A stretch of 64,000 nucleotides of DNA from Lathyrus oleraceus. Its lineage: Eukaryota > Streptophyta > Magnoliopsida > Fabales > Fabaceae. The stretch spans positions 244,339,068 through 244,403,067 of the forward strand of contig NC_066579.1 in the NCBI RefSeq assembly GCF_024323335.1, in the 5' to 3' direction. Both the position numbers and the translations under genes were made by a program. The notes beneath the pieces are model-generated. The model did no database searches. It worked only from the letters and a program-made list of their open reading frames with translations, and was not told the origin of the DNA. Within the stretch, counting starts at the first letter, position 1; each line of letters opens with the position of its first letter. Of this stretch, positions 25,501 to 38,814 are shown in pieces.

Positions 25501-28500
25501 ATACATTATATTTTAGAATTTTATGTATAAAAAAAAACTTAAATATCAATACATTACAGTTTAAGTGAATAAAATTTATCATAAAAAAAACTATCAAATC
25601 AATATTGTTAATGTTATAATTTAGGATCTTATTCAAAATAATAACATTAACAAATCAATAATGTTAGTGTTACTATTTAGAATCTTTTTCTAATAATTTC
25701 AAGTGACGTCTGTATGTACTTAAGCAATAGAATTAGAATTTGGCATGAAATATGGTTTATGATACTAACTTCTTGATATCATATATAAATCTCATAATAA
25801 AATTAAAATTTAACTTAATTCGCCTCTATAAAATTAATATTTAAGAGAAAGAGTGTAACACTATATAAACTCTTCAGAGACTGTGTCTTTCCAATGATAA
25901 ATTATATTCAAAAGGTGTATTTATATAAATTGACAAGATGTATAATATATTTTATATTTTATTCTTGTTTCGTTTGTTCTTATGAGCTTCACTAAATACA
26001 CTCAATTCTTTCAAAATAAAGGGTTTTAAAAACACGTTCCGAATAACGGGGCTCGTTATCTCTGATATAAATGAATGTAACTTTCTTAATGTAACAAAAA
26101 TTAATAGTACTAGTATAAAAAAAGTAATAGTACTTTTCAAATTTTATTTAGTAGTGAAAACGTGTCCTTTAAAAATAAAAGGGTTGTCATAAAATAACAT
26201 ATACAAACTAAAACATATTTTATGAATGATAAAAAAACATTCGATAAAGTATAATTAGTTGAGATTTCATAACATTAGATGAAATTAGTTGGGATAGTCA
26301 TGTAATGCATACATTTTATGGGTACATGTCATGTCACACTTAATAGCAAGTTGGTTAGCGGATGCATTTATCAATGCACTATGGTAATTGCATGATGGTG
26401 GTTTCCTACTTGTATTTTGTGAGTCTTTAGGGCGTTGGAAGGGTTGTGAGCTTAGCCTATAAAACAAAAAAAAGAAATTAAGTTTTTCGTGAAATATAAA
26501 TTTCAACCTATTAATTATGGTTAAATTATTTTCATTTTTAAGTTCTTGAATTATGTTTTCTTTTATATATATAATAAGTTGTTTAAGTCATATCAATATG
26601 TATCCATCATTTTATTTACGATGCTCTTTTTCTATTATTTTTCTCACTATTTTATAATTTCTTGAGAATTTAGGAGATTACGTAAAACTTTTATGCATGA
26701 TTATTTTTGGTAAACTTTGAAATATTTAGAATATTCAGGAGGAAATTACTTGCATAAAAATTTAAAGTATCTATATTACATTTTTATTATTTAGTTTAGT
26801 TTTTAAATATCTGTCAACCATATAGTTTTTTTGTAATTATTTTAAGATAAATTTGCTATTGCAATTTGTTTGTTATTATAACGAGTGTCATAAGACATAT
26901 TAAAAATCTTTTATATTTATTGGTTAGTAATAGAGTTCATATTTTAACCTGATCACAATATAATAGAAATAATTTAAAATACTTTTAATATGATGCTTCA
27001 AAGATGAACATTAAAAAAAATATGAACAAAAGGAAAAACACTTTCACAACCTAGTTTCAAAACTATTAAAAATTCATAATCAATATGATTATTATCACCT
27101 TCATTACTATATGCTCATAAAATTTATTGTTATTCATTATTATCTTTATGAGACAATATTTTATCTTTTGGGGTGAGATAGAAGACAAAAATTTCGATGA
27201 AATTTCAATCATCTCTTGTTTGTTATGTAGTTGCCTCGTCAGCATATTCTCTTGTCTTAGTGTTTAAAACATATATTTTATTTCGAAAAAAGGGTATAAA
27301 ATAAGTAAGTCATTCTACCAATGTTGATTTGGCATACTTAACATAGTCACCTTGAGAAGGCTACTTTGTTAAACAAATACATCAAAAGTAGCTAAGTAAT
27401 ATGTATATGTATATGTCATTTTATTTCAAAAGACATGCACTCGGAGTGTTTCAACCCCTTCCTATCTTGTTCAAAGCAAACTCAGTTCTTTTGCCTAGTA
27501 TCCATCTAATAGGTTTCATGTTTCTAATAAAAGTAACTCTACGTTATTTTTACAATCTGTTTTGCCTTTCATAACTTTAACCCATCTTTGTCTATATAAA
27601 ATGTCATATTCTTTATTTCGTTTTTTCACGGTCATTTTTTTAAAACAACATATTAAGATATCAATACATTATATTTTAGAATTTTATGTATAAAAAAAAA
27701 CTTAAATATCAATACATTACAGTTTAAGTGAATAAAATTTATCATAAAAAAAACTATCAAATCAATATTGTTAATGTTATAATTTAGGATCTTATTCAAA
27801 ATAATAACATTAACAAATCAATAATGTTAGTGTTACTATTTAGAATCTTTTTCTAATAATTTCAAGTGACGTCTGTATGTACTTAAGCAATAGAATTAGA
27901 ATTTGGCATGAAATATGGTTTATGATACTAACTTCTTGATATCATATATAAATCTCATAATAAAATTAAAATTTAACTTAATTCGCCTCTATAAAATTAA
28001 TATTTAAGAGAAAGAGTGTAACACTATATAAACTCTTCAGAGACTGTGTCTTTCCAATGATAAATTATATTCAAAAGGTGTATTTATATAAATTGACAAG
28101 ATGTATAATATATTTTATATTTTATTCTTGTTTCGTTTGTTCTTATGAGCTTCACTAAATACACTCAATTCTTTCAAAATAAAGGGTTTTAAAAACACGT
28201 TCCGAATAACGGGGCTCGTTATCTCTGATATAAATGAATGTAACTTTCTTAATGTAACAAAAATTAATAGTACTAGTATAAAAAAAGTAATAGTACTTTT
28301 CAAATTTTATTTAGTAGTGAAAACGTGTCCTTTAAAAATAAAAGGGTTGTCATAAAATAACATATACAAACTAAAACATATTTTATGAATGATAAAAAAA
28401 CATTCGATAAAGTATAATTAGTTGAGATTTCATAACATTAGATGAAATTAGTTGGGATAGTCATGTAATGCATACATTTTATGGGTACATGTCATGTCAC

Positions 28501-31500
28501 ACTTAATAGCAAGTTGGTTAGCGGATGCATTTATCAATGCACTATGGTAATTGCATGATGGTGGTTTCCTACTTGTATTTTGTGAGTCTTTAGGGCGTTG
28601 GAAGGGTTGTGAGCTTAGCCTATAAAACAAAAAAAAGAAATTAAGTTTTTCGTGAAATATAAATTTCAACCTATTAATTATGGTTAAATTATTTTCATTT
28701 TTAAGTTCTTGAATTATGTTTTCTTTTATATATATAATAAGTTGTTTAAGTCATATCAATATGTATCCATCATTTTATTTACGATGCTCTTTTTCTATTA
28801 TTTTTCTCACTATTTTATAATTTCATGAGAATTTAGGAGATTACGTAAAACTTTTATGCATGATTATTTTTGGTAAACTTTGAAATATTTAGAATATTCA
28901 GGAGGAAATTACTTGCATAAAAATTTAAAGTATCTATATTACATTTTTATTATTTAGTTTAGTTTTTAAATATCTGTCAACCATATAGTTTTTTTGTAAT
29001 TATTTTAAGATAAATTTGCTATTGCAATTTGTTTGTTATTATAACGAGTGTCATAAGACATATTAAAAATCTTTTATATTTATTGGTTAGTAATAGAGTT
29101 CATATTTTAACCTGATCACAATATAATAGAAATAATTTAAAATACTTTTAATATGATGCTTCAAAGATGAACATTAAAAAAATATGAACAAAAGGAAAAA
29201 CACTTTCACAACCTAGTTTCAAAACTATTAAAAATTCATAATCAATATGATTATTATCACCTTCATTACTATATGCTCATAAAATTTATTGTTATTCATT
29301 ATTATCTTTATGAGACAATATTTTATCTTTTGGGGTGAGATAGAAGACAAAATTTCGATGAAATTTCAATCATCTCTTGTTTGTTATGTAGTTGCCTCGT
29401 CAGCATATTCTCTTGTCTTAGTGTTTAAAACATATATTTTATTTCGAAAAAAGGGTATAAAATAAGTAAGTCATTCTACCAATGTTGATTTGGCATACTT
29501 AACATAGTCACCTTGAGAAGGCTACTTTGTTAAACAAATACATCAAAAGTAGCTAAGTAATATGTATATGTATATGTCATTTTATTTCAAAAGACATGCA
29601 CTCGGAGTGTTTCAACCCCTTCCTATCTTGTTCAAAGCAAACTCAGTTCTTTTGCCTAGTATCCATCTAATAGGTTTCATGTTTCTAATAAAAGTAACTC
29701 TACGTTATTTTTACAATCTGTTTTGCCTTTCATAACTTTAACCCATCTTTGTCTATATAAAATGTCATATTCTTTATTTCGTTTTTTCACGGTCATTTTT
29801 TTAAAACAACATATTAAGATATCAATACATTATATTTTAGAATTTTATGTATAAAAAAAAAACTTAAATATCAATACATTACAGTTTAAGTGAATAAAAT
29901 TTATCATAAAAAAAACTATCAAATCAATATTGTTAATGTTATAATTTAGGATCTTATTCAAAATAATAACATTAACAAATCAATAATGTTAGTGTTACTA
30001 TTTAGAATCTTTTTCTAATAATTTCAAGTGACGTCTGTATGTACTTAAGCAATAGAATTAGAATTTGGCATGAAATATGGTTTATGATACTAACTTCTTG
30101 ATATCATATATAAATCTCATAATAAAATTAAAATTTAACTTAATTCGCCTCTATAAAATTAATATTTAAGAGAAAGAGTGTAACACTATATAAACTCTTC
30201 AGAGACTGTGTCTTTCCAATGATAAATTATATTCAAAAGGTGTATTTATATAAATTGACAAGATGTATAATATATTTTATATTTTATTCTTGTTTCGTTT
30301 GTTCTTATGAGCTTCACTAAATACACTCAATTCTTTCAAAATAAAGGGTTTTAAAAACACGTTCCGAATAACGGGGCTCGTTATCTCTGATATAAATGAA
30401 TGTAACTTTCTTAATGTAACAAAAATTAATAGTACTAGTATAAAAAAAGTAATAGTACTTTTCAAATTTTATTTAGTAGTGAAAACGTGTCCTTTAAAAA
30501 TAAAAGGGTTGTCATAAAATAACATATACAAACTAAAACATATTTTATGAATGATAAAAAAACATTCGATAAAGTATAATTAGTTGAGATTTCATAACAT
30601 TAGATGAAATTAGTTGGGATAGTCATGTAATGCATACATTTTATGGGTACATGTCATGTCACACTTAATAGCAAGTTGGTTAGCGGATGCATTTATCAAT
30701 GCACTATGGTAATTGCATGATGGTGGTTTCCTACTTGTATTTTGTGAGTCTTTAGGGCGTTGGAAGGGTTGTGAGCTTAGCCTATAAAACAAAAAAAAAG
30801 AAATTAAGTTTTTCGTGAAATATAAATTTCAACCTATTAATTATGGTTAAATTATTTTCATTTTTAAGTTCTTGAATTATGTTTTCTTTTATATATATAA
30901 TAAGTTGTTTAAGTCATATCAATATGTATCCATCATTTTATTTACGATGCTCTTTTTCTATTATTTTTCTCACTATTTTATAATTTCATGAGAATTTAGG
31001 AGATTACGTAAAACTTTTATGCATGATTATTTTTGGTAAACTTTGAAATATTTAGAATATTCAGGAGGAAATTACTTGCATAAAAATTTAAAGTATCTAT
31101 ATTACATTTTTATTATTTAGTTTAGTTTTTAAATATCTGTCAACCATATAGTTTTTTTGTAATTATTTTAAGATAAATTTGCTATTGCAATTTGTTTGTT
31201 ATTATAACGAGTGTCATAAGACATATTAAAAATCTTTTATATTTATTGGTTAGTAATAGAGTTCATATTTTAACCTGATCACAATATAATAGAAATAATT
31301 TAAAATACTTTTAATATGATGCTTCAAAGATGAACATTAAAAAAATATGAACAAAAGGAAAACACTTTCACAACCTAGTTTCAAAACTATTAAAAATTCA
31401 TAATCAATATGATTATTATCACCTTCATTACTATATGCTCATAAAATTTATTGTTATTCATTATTATCTTTATGAGACAATATTTTATCTTTTGGGGTGA

Positions 31501-34500
31501 GATAGAAGACAAAAATTTCGATGAAATTTCAATCATCTCTTGTTTGTTATGTAGTTGCCTCGTCAGCATATTCTCTTGTCTTAGTGTTTAAAACATATAT
31601 TTTATTTCGAAAAAAGGGTATAAAATAAGTAAGTCATTCTACCAATGTTGATTTGGCATACTTAACATAGTCACCTTGAGAAGGCTACTTTGTTAAACAA
31701 ATACATCAAAAGTAGCTAAGTAATATGTATATGTATATGTCATTTTATTTCAAAAGACATGCACTCGGAGTGTTTCAACCCCTTCCTATCTTGTTCAAAG
31801 CAAACTCAGTTCTTTTGCCTAGTATCCATCTAATAGGTTTCATGTTTCTAATAAAAGTAACTCTACGTTATTTTTACAATCTGTTTGCCTTTCATAACTT
31901 TAACCCATCTTTGTCTATATAAAATGTCATATTCTTTATTTCGTTTTTTCACGGTCATTTTTTTAAAACAACATATTAAGATATCAATACATTATATTTT
32001 AGAATTTTATGTATAAAAAAAAAACTTAAATATCAATACATTACAGTTTAAGTGAATAAAATTTATCATAAAAAAAACTATCAAATCAATATTGTTAATG
32101 TTATAATTTAGGATCTTATTCAAAATAATAACATTAACAAATCAATAATGTTAGTGTTACTATTTAGAATCTTTTTCTAATAATTTCAAGTGACGTCTGT
32201 ATGTACTTAAGCAATAGAATTAGAATTTGGCATGAAATATGGTTTATGATACTAACTTCTTGATATCATATATAAATCTCATAATAAAATTAAAATTTAA
32301 CTTAATTCGCCTCTATAAAATTAATATTTAAGAGAAAGAGTGTAACACTATATAAACTCTTCAGAGACTGTGTCTTTCCAATGATAAATTATATTCAAAA
32401 GGTGTATTTATATAAATTGACAAGATGTATAATATATTTTATATTTTATTCTTGTTTCGTTTGTTCTTATGAGCTTCACTAAATACACTCAATTCTTTCA
32501 AAATAAAGGGTTTTAAAAACACGTTCCGAATAACGGGGCTCGTTATCTCTGATATAAATGAATGTAACTTTCTTAATGTAACAAAAATTAATAGTACTAG
32601 TATAAAAAAAGTAATAGTACTTTTCAAATTTTATTTAGTAGTGAAAACGTGTCCTTTAAAAATAAAAGGGTTGTCATAAAATAACATATACAAACTAAAA
32701 CATATTTTATGAATGATAAAAAAACATTCGATAAAGTATAATTAGTTGAGATTTCATAACATTAGATGAAATTAGTTGGGATAGTCATGTAATGCATACA
32801 TTTTATGGGTACATGTCATGTCACACTTAATAGCAAGTTGGTTAGCGGATGCATTTATCAATGCACTATGGTAATTGCATGATGGTGGTTTCCTACTTGT
32901 ATTTTGTGAGTCTTTAGGGCGTTGGAAGGGTTGTGAGCTTAGCCTATAAAACAAAAAAAAGAAATTAAGTTTTTCGTGAAATATAAATTTCAACCTATTA
33001 ATTATGGTTAAATTATTTTCATTTTTAAGTTCTTGAATTATGTTTTCTTTTATATATATAATAAGTTGTTTAAGTCATATCAATATGTATCCATCATTTT
33101 ATTTACGATGCTCTTTTTCTATTATTTTTCTCACTATTTTATAATTTCTTGAGAATTTAGGAGATTACGTAAAACTTTTATGCATGATTATTTTTGGTAA
33201 ACTTTGAAATATTTAGAATATTCAGGAGGAAATTACTTGCATAAAAATTTAAAGTATCTATATTACATTTTATTATTTAGTTTAGTTTTTAAATATCTGT
33301 CAACCATATAGTTTTTTTGTAATTATTTTAAGATAAATTTGCTATTGCAATTTGTTTGTTATTATAACGAGTGTCATAAGACATATTAAAAATCTTTTAT
33401 ATTTATTGGTTAGTAATAGAGTTCATATTTTAACCTGATCACAATATAATAGAAATAATTTAAAATACTTTTAATATGATGCTTCAAAGATGAACATTAA
33501 AAAAAATATGAACAAAAGGAAAAACACTTTCACAACCTAGTTTCAAAACTATTAAAAATTCATAATCAATATGATTATTATCACCTTCATTACTATATGC
33601 TCATAAAATTTATTGTTATTCATTATTATCTTTATGAGACAATATTTTATCTTTTGGGGTGAGATAGAAGACAAAAATTTCGATGAAATTTCAATCATCT
33701 CTTGTTTGTTATGTAGTTGCCTCGTCAACATATTCTCTTGTCTTAGTGTTTAAAACATATATTTTATTTCGAAAAAAGGTATAAAATAAGTAAGTCATTC
33801 TACCAATGTTGATTTGGCATACTTAACATAGTCACCTTGAGAAGGCTACTTTGTTAAACAAATACATCAAAAGTAGCTAAGTAATATGTATATGTATATG
33901 TCATTTTATTTCAAAAGACATGCACTCGGAGTGTTTCAACCCCTTCCTATCTTGTTCAAAGCAAACTCAGTTCTTTTGCCTAGTATCCATCTAATAGGTT
34001 TCATGTTTCTAATAAAAGTAACTCTACGTTATTTTTACAATCTGTTTTGCCTTTCATAACTTTAACCCATCTTTGTCTATATAAAATGTCATATTCTTTA
34101 TTTCGTTTTTTCATGGTCATTTTTTTAAAACAACATATTAAGATATCAATACATTATATTTTAGAATTTTATGTATAAAAAAAAACTTAAATATCAATAC
34201 ATTACAGTTTAAGTGAATAAAATTTATCATAAAAAAAACTATCAAATCAATATTGTTAATGTTATAATTTAGGATCTTATTCAAAATAATAACATTAACA
34301 AATCAATAATGTTAGTGTTACTATTTAGAATCTTTTTCTAATAATTTCAAGTCACGTCTGTATGTACTTAAGCAATAGAATTAGAATTTGGCATGAAATA
34401 TGGTTTATGATACTAACTTCTTGATATCATATATAAATCTCATAATAAAATTAAAATTTAACTTAATTCGCCTCTATAAAATTAATATTTAAGAGAAAGA

Positions 34501-36820
34501 GTGTAACACCATATAAACTCTTCAGAGACTGTGTCTTTCCAATGATAAATTATATTCAAAAGGTGTATTTATATAAATTGACAAGATGTATAATATATTT
34601 TATATTTTATTCTTGTTTCGTTTGTTCTTATGAGCTTCACTAAATACACTCAATTCTTTCAAAATAAAGGGTTTTAAAAACACGTTCCGAATAACGGGGC
34701 TCGTTATCTCTGATATAAATGAATGTAACTTTCTTAATGTAACAAAAATTAATAGTACTAGTATAAAAAAAGTAATAGTACTTTTCAAATTTTATTTAGT
34801 AGTGAAAACGTGTCCTTTAAAAATAAAAGGGTTGTCATAAAATAACATATACAAACTAAAACATATTTTATGAATGATAAAAAAACATTCGATAAAGTAT
34901 AATTAGTTGAGATTTCATAACATTAGATGAAATTAGTTGGGATAGTCATGTAATGCATACATTTTATGGGTACATGTCATGTCACACTTAATAGCAAGTT
35001 GGTTAGCGGATGCATTTATCAATGCACTATGGTAATTGCATGATGGTGGTTTCCTACTTGTATTTTGTGAGTCTTTAGGGCGTTGGAAGGGTTGTGAGCT
35101 TAGCCTATAAAACAAAAAAAAAGAAATTAAGTTTTTCGTGAAATATAAATTTCAACCTATTAATTATGGTTAAATTATTTTCATTTTTAAGTTCTTGAAT
35201 TATGTTTTCTTTTATATATATAATAAGTTGTTTAAGTCATATCAATATGTATCCATCATTTTATTTACGATGCTCTTTTTCTATTATTTTTCTCACTATT
35301 TTATAATTTCTTGAGAATTTAGGAGATTACGTAAAACTTTTATGCATGATTATTTTTGGTAAACTTTGAAATATTTAGAATATTCAGGAGGAAATTACTT
35401 GCATAAAAATTTAAAGTATCTATATTACATTTTTATTATTTAGTTTAGTTTTTAAATATCTGTCAACCATATAGTTTTTTTGTAATTATTTTAAGATAAA
35501 TTTGCTATTGCAATTTGTTTGTTATTATAACGAGTGTCATAAGACATATTAAAAATCTTTTATATTTATTGGTTAGTAATAGAGTTCATATTTTAACCTG
35601 ATCACAATATAATAGAAATAATTTAAAATACTTTTAATATGATGCTTCAAAGATGAACATTAAAAAAAATATGAACAAAAGGAAAAACACTTTCACAACC
35701 TAGTTTCAAAACTATTAAAAATTCATAATCAATATGATTATTATCACCTTCATTACTATATGCTCATAAAATTTATTGTTATTCATTATTATCTTTATGA
35801 GACAATATTTTATCTTTTGGGGTGAGATAGAAGACAAAAATTTCGATGAAATTTCAATCATCTCTTGTTTGTTATGTAGTTGCCTCGTCAACATATTCTC
35901 TTGTCTTAGTGTTTAAAACATATATTTTATTTCGAAAAAAGGTATAAAATAAGTAAGTCATTCTACCAATGTTGATTTGGCATACTTAACATAGTCACCT
36001 TGAGAAGGCTACTTTGTTAAACAAATACATCAAAAGTAGCTAAGTAATATGTATATGTATATGTCATTTTATTTCAAAAGACATGCACTCGGAGTGTTTC
36101 AACCCCTTCCTATCTTGTTCAAAGCAAACTCAGTTCTTTTGCCTAGTATCCATCTAATAGGTTTCATGTTTCTAATAAAAGTAACTCTACGTTATTTTTA
36201 CAATCTGTTTTGCCTTTCATAACTTTAACCCATCTTTGTCTATATAAAATGTCATATTCTTTATTTCGTTTTTTCATGGTCATTTTTTTAAAACAACATA
36301 TTAAGATATCAATACATTATATTTTAGAATTTTATGTATAAAAAAAAAACTTAAATATCAATACATTACAGTTTAAGTGAATAAAATTTATCATAAAAAA
36401 AACTATCAAATCAATATTGTTAATGTTATAATTTAGGATTTTATTCAAAATAATAACATTAACAAATCAATAATGTTAGTGTTACTATTTAGAATCTTTT
36501 TCTAATAATTTCAAGTCACGTCTGTATGTACTTAAGCAATAGAATTAGAATTTGGCATGAAATATGGTTTATGATACTAACTTCTTGATATCATATATAA
36601 ATCTCATAATAAAATGAAAATTTAACTTAATTCGCCTCTATAAAATTAATATTTAAGAGAAAGAGTGTAACACCATATAAACTCTTCAGAGACTGTGTCT
36701 TTCCAATGATAAATTATATTCAAAAGGTGTATTTATATAAATTGACAAGATGTATAATATATTTTATATTTTATTCTTGTTTCGTTTGTTCTTATGAGCT
36801 TCACTAAATACACTCAAAAA

Positions 36821-36960
36821 ATAGAGGTTGTCTTGTCATGATTTTACCAAGGATGCAACCTGCTGACCGTATATCGGTGGCTGCAGTATATCCGGGGCAA
36901 TTGTGAAACAATTCCAGAGCTCGATACCATCGAGTAATCACGCACTCAGTCCCAGGCAGG
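36821..36960 (-). pseudogene. MAP-kinase exon fragment abutting the satellite
   Basis: On the minus strand the sequence reads [18 protein letters not shown] followed by [19 protein letters not shown]. This matches the activation-loop end and following segment (subdomains VIII-IX) of plant MAP kinases, where TRWYRAPEL and D-W-S-x-GCI are invariant. Here the APE motif reads ALE and the conserved D-x-W-S reads DIRS, so substitutions have hit core residues. Similarity stops at PLF, exactly where the 2.16-kb satellite begins, so the rest of the kinase domain is missing on that side. No upstream kinase exon is recognisable in the next 2 kb. I infer a captured or decaying gene fragment, not an active kinase. 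Confidence 0.7.
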
Positions 36961-38263
36961 ACACGCGTCAATTGGTTGACGACTTGGATCAGCCCCTGCA
37001 TTATTCGGAAAAATAGTCATGATCTTATGTCTTAGGCATCCTATATAACAGAAATATCACAACGTTTTTATAATAATTTCGTAGCACATCCCAACATGAA
37101 AAACATGTACACACCTAAAGTTGGATAATTAAAAAGATACTTGGCATTTGAAATATTTGAGTATTCTAGCTACAACATTATGTTTACTCCCAATGCTGTC
37201 AAAAGAAAGACGGTTATGATTCTGTACATTTTTGTATTCAGAGTACAATAATTAATTAGTTTCCGTTTATAACTTCATATGCCTACACCGGTTCCAGGTC
37301 TGCTGTGTTATATTTCAGATTAACATACAGTTCTATTCTTCATACACGAATAAAACACACATGAAGCTTGATGTATTATATGGAACCTTACCAATCCTTG
37401 CAATCTATTCAGTGCTAACGTATTGTATTCGGTGCTTGTATATGTGTTAGTGTTTTATAGCTACAATTTTACACTTAAATCAGAACAAATGTAAAAAATG
37501 GAATTGAAACAGAAAATCGCAAACCAATACATGATCAAATGATGAAGATGAAAACCAAGCGCCAAAAACCATATTCAAACAAACTACAAAGCAACATTTT
37601 CAATGATGAAACAAAGAAAACCGTTTGCGCAAAATCAATCAACTTTGGATTCTCTTAAAGTGAAATAACGTTAAGTGAATCAAAAGTATCATTGCTCTTT
37701 GATCACTTCAAAAACTTAACCATCTTCAAGAATCATACACCATATCTTTAATTACCACTCATATCAATGCAGGGTCAATCAATTTACTAACATATGATTA
37801 ACAATTATCAAAACACCAATGCAGGATCAAACAATTTATTTGTTAAATAAACATATAGCATAGCATGAAATAGATGTAAGAAATTTTTGCTAAACAAGAA
37901 GCAGGATCAAACAACATAGCAGGATCAAAGAAGAAGCATCCAGAGTAAGAAACTTTGTCACACAACTGTTTTAGGGTTTCAGAGGCAAAAGCAGAAGGTC
38001 GAATGTACGTCCCGTGCGATGTAACTGTTATATTCGCGACACAACATTAAATTAATGCAAACAGAACACGACATACTAACACAATATCCTTTGAACATTA
38101 TTAATACGGTAATCGTCATAGATATAAGATGACTTACGCGGGGCAGGTGTCATTTACATTACTTAAGAACCCAGGACCTTCACAATTTAACCTATGTATA
38201 ATCCAATTCAAGAACAGACTTGTGACACACCAAAGAAATGAACGGGAATCACTAATATTTTAA
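36961..38263. other. AT-rich stretch without a recognised gene
   Basis: Apart from upstream codons that continue the kinase-fragment frame to 37001, I see no coding similarity, tRNA-like fold, LTR end or tandem repeat. It could be intronic or flanking DNA of the broken kinase locus, but nothing in the sequence proves that. Confidence 0.5.
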
Positions 38264-38689
38264 TCATAGCGTCAGTTGAAGCCGTTTTTCCTTCAAGGTC
38301 CCAACAGTCTTGTGGCCAAATTTGTCATCGCCGACTTTACATAGTTGTTTACTTTTAATGAAAGCTCTTGTCACCATAGTTGAATTCCTTCTATAGGGAA
38401 TCAATGTATGATAAACACCTTTCACTTTGGTGTACCTACTGTCATGCTGCATATCTCGAACTGCAAATGCAAATGGGCTTCTGATCAGCACTGTTGCAAA
38501 GTAAACACATTCCTGCATTTGAATACTTTGGTTCCGCCTCCGATGACATTCAGGATAGCTCCTCAGATTTCCATGTTGATACATTCCAATTCCTAACAGA
38601 AAAGAGAATGAGAAACTTGAGATCGGAGACTTTGCGGGCGGAGCCAAATTACAGAGGAAGCTTCTTCCAACAATAAAATATGGATCCAT
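38264..38689 (-). CDS. Unrecognised 141-codon ORF
   Basis: This open frame begins MDPYFIVGRSFLCNL and ends KEKRLQLTL. I do not recognise a domain. It has several cysteines and basic residues, no signal peptide or membrane segment, and overlapping plus-strand frames of about 60 codons that also look random. It lies between the kinase fragment and the LINE remnant. It may be a chance ORF or part of an old exon; support for a real gene is weak. Confidence 0.2.
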   Translation of the reverse strand: MDPYFIVGRSFLCNLAPPAKSPISSFSFSFLLGIGMYQHGNLRSYPECHRRRNQSIQMQECVYFATVLIRSPFAFAVRDMQHDSRYTKVKGVYHTLIPYRRNSTMVTRAFIKSKQLCKVGDDKFGHKTVGTLKEKRLQLTL

Positions 38690-38721
38690 GAGATTAAAAA
38701 TTTGCGGGCGGAGCCAAATTA
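38631..38721 (+). repeat. Perfect 21-bp direct repeat, 70 bp apart
   Basis: TTTGCGGGCG followed by GAGCCAAATTA occurs at 38631-38651 and again at 38701-38721. The GC-rich word stands out in AT-rich surroundings. The repeat could be a footprint of a local duplication or of an excised or deleted insertion. It lies about 100 bp upstream of the LINE remnant. Confidence 0.7.
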
Positions 38722-38814
38722 AAGAATCATAGTTTTGACATCATACTAAACACATCTAATGAAAAGTTGCTCACATTGTGGAAGTTAAAGGCTCTAGGAT
38801 TTGGGTGACGAGGG

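Larger units (their letters stand above)
9644..36817 (+). repeat. Satellite array, monomer about 2.16 kb, about 12.6 copies
   Basis: Head-to-tail tandem array. Taking GTTTGTTATTATAACGAGTG as monomer start, copies begin at 9644, 11771, 13927, 16078, 18231, 20388, 22543, 24706, 26868, 29031, 31194, 33354 and 35517; the last is cut at about 36817. Lengths are 2127, 2156, 2151, 2153, 2157, 2155, 2163, 2162, 2163, 2163, 2160 and 2163 bp. Copies differ mostly by homopolymer lengths and a few substitutions, so the array is very homogeneous. No rRNA, tRNA or protein similarity is visible. The recurring 60-73-codon minus-strand frames end where poly-A run lengths vary and are not genes. The source of the monomer is unknown to me; it shows no obvious similarity to the 1.34-kb monomer. 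Confidence 0.95.

Noticed and set aside
13344..35115. Repeating 60-, 62- and 73-codon minus-strand frames in the 2.16-kb array
   Set aside because: Their length depends on a variable poly-A run (60 or 73 codons) and they match no protein family I know.
9644..36817. 2.16-kb array as rDNA intergenic spacer or CRISPR-like array
   Set aside because: No rRNA sequence lies in or near it, and the units are contiguous long monomers without spacers; the surroundings are plant retrotransposons.
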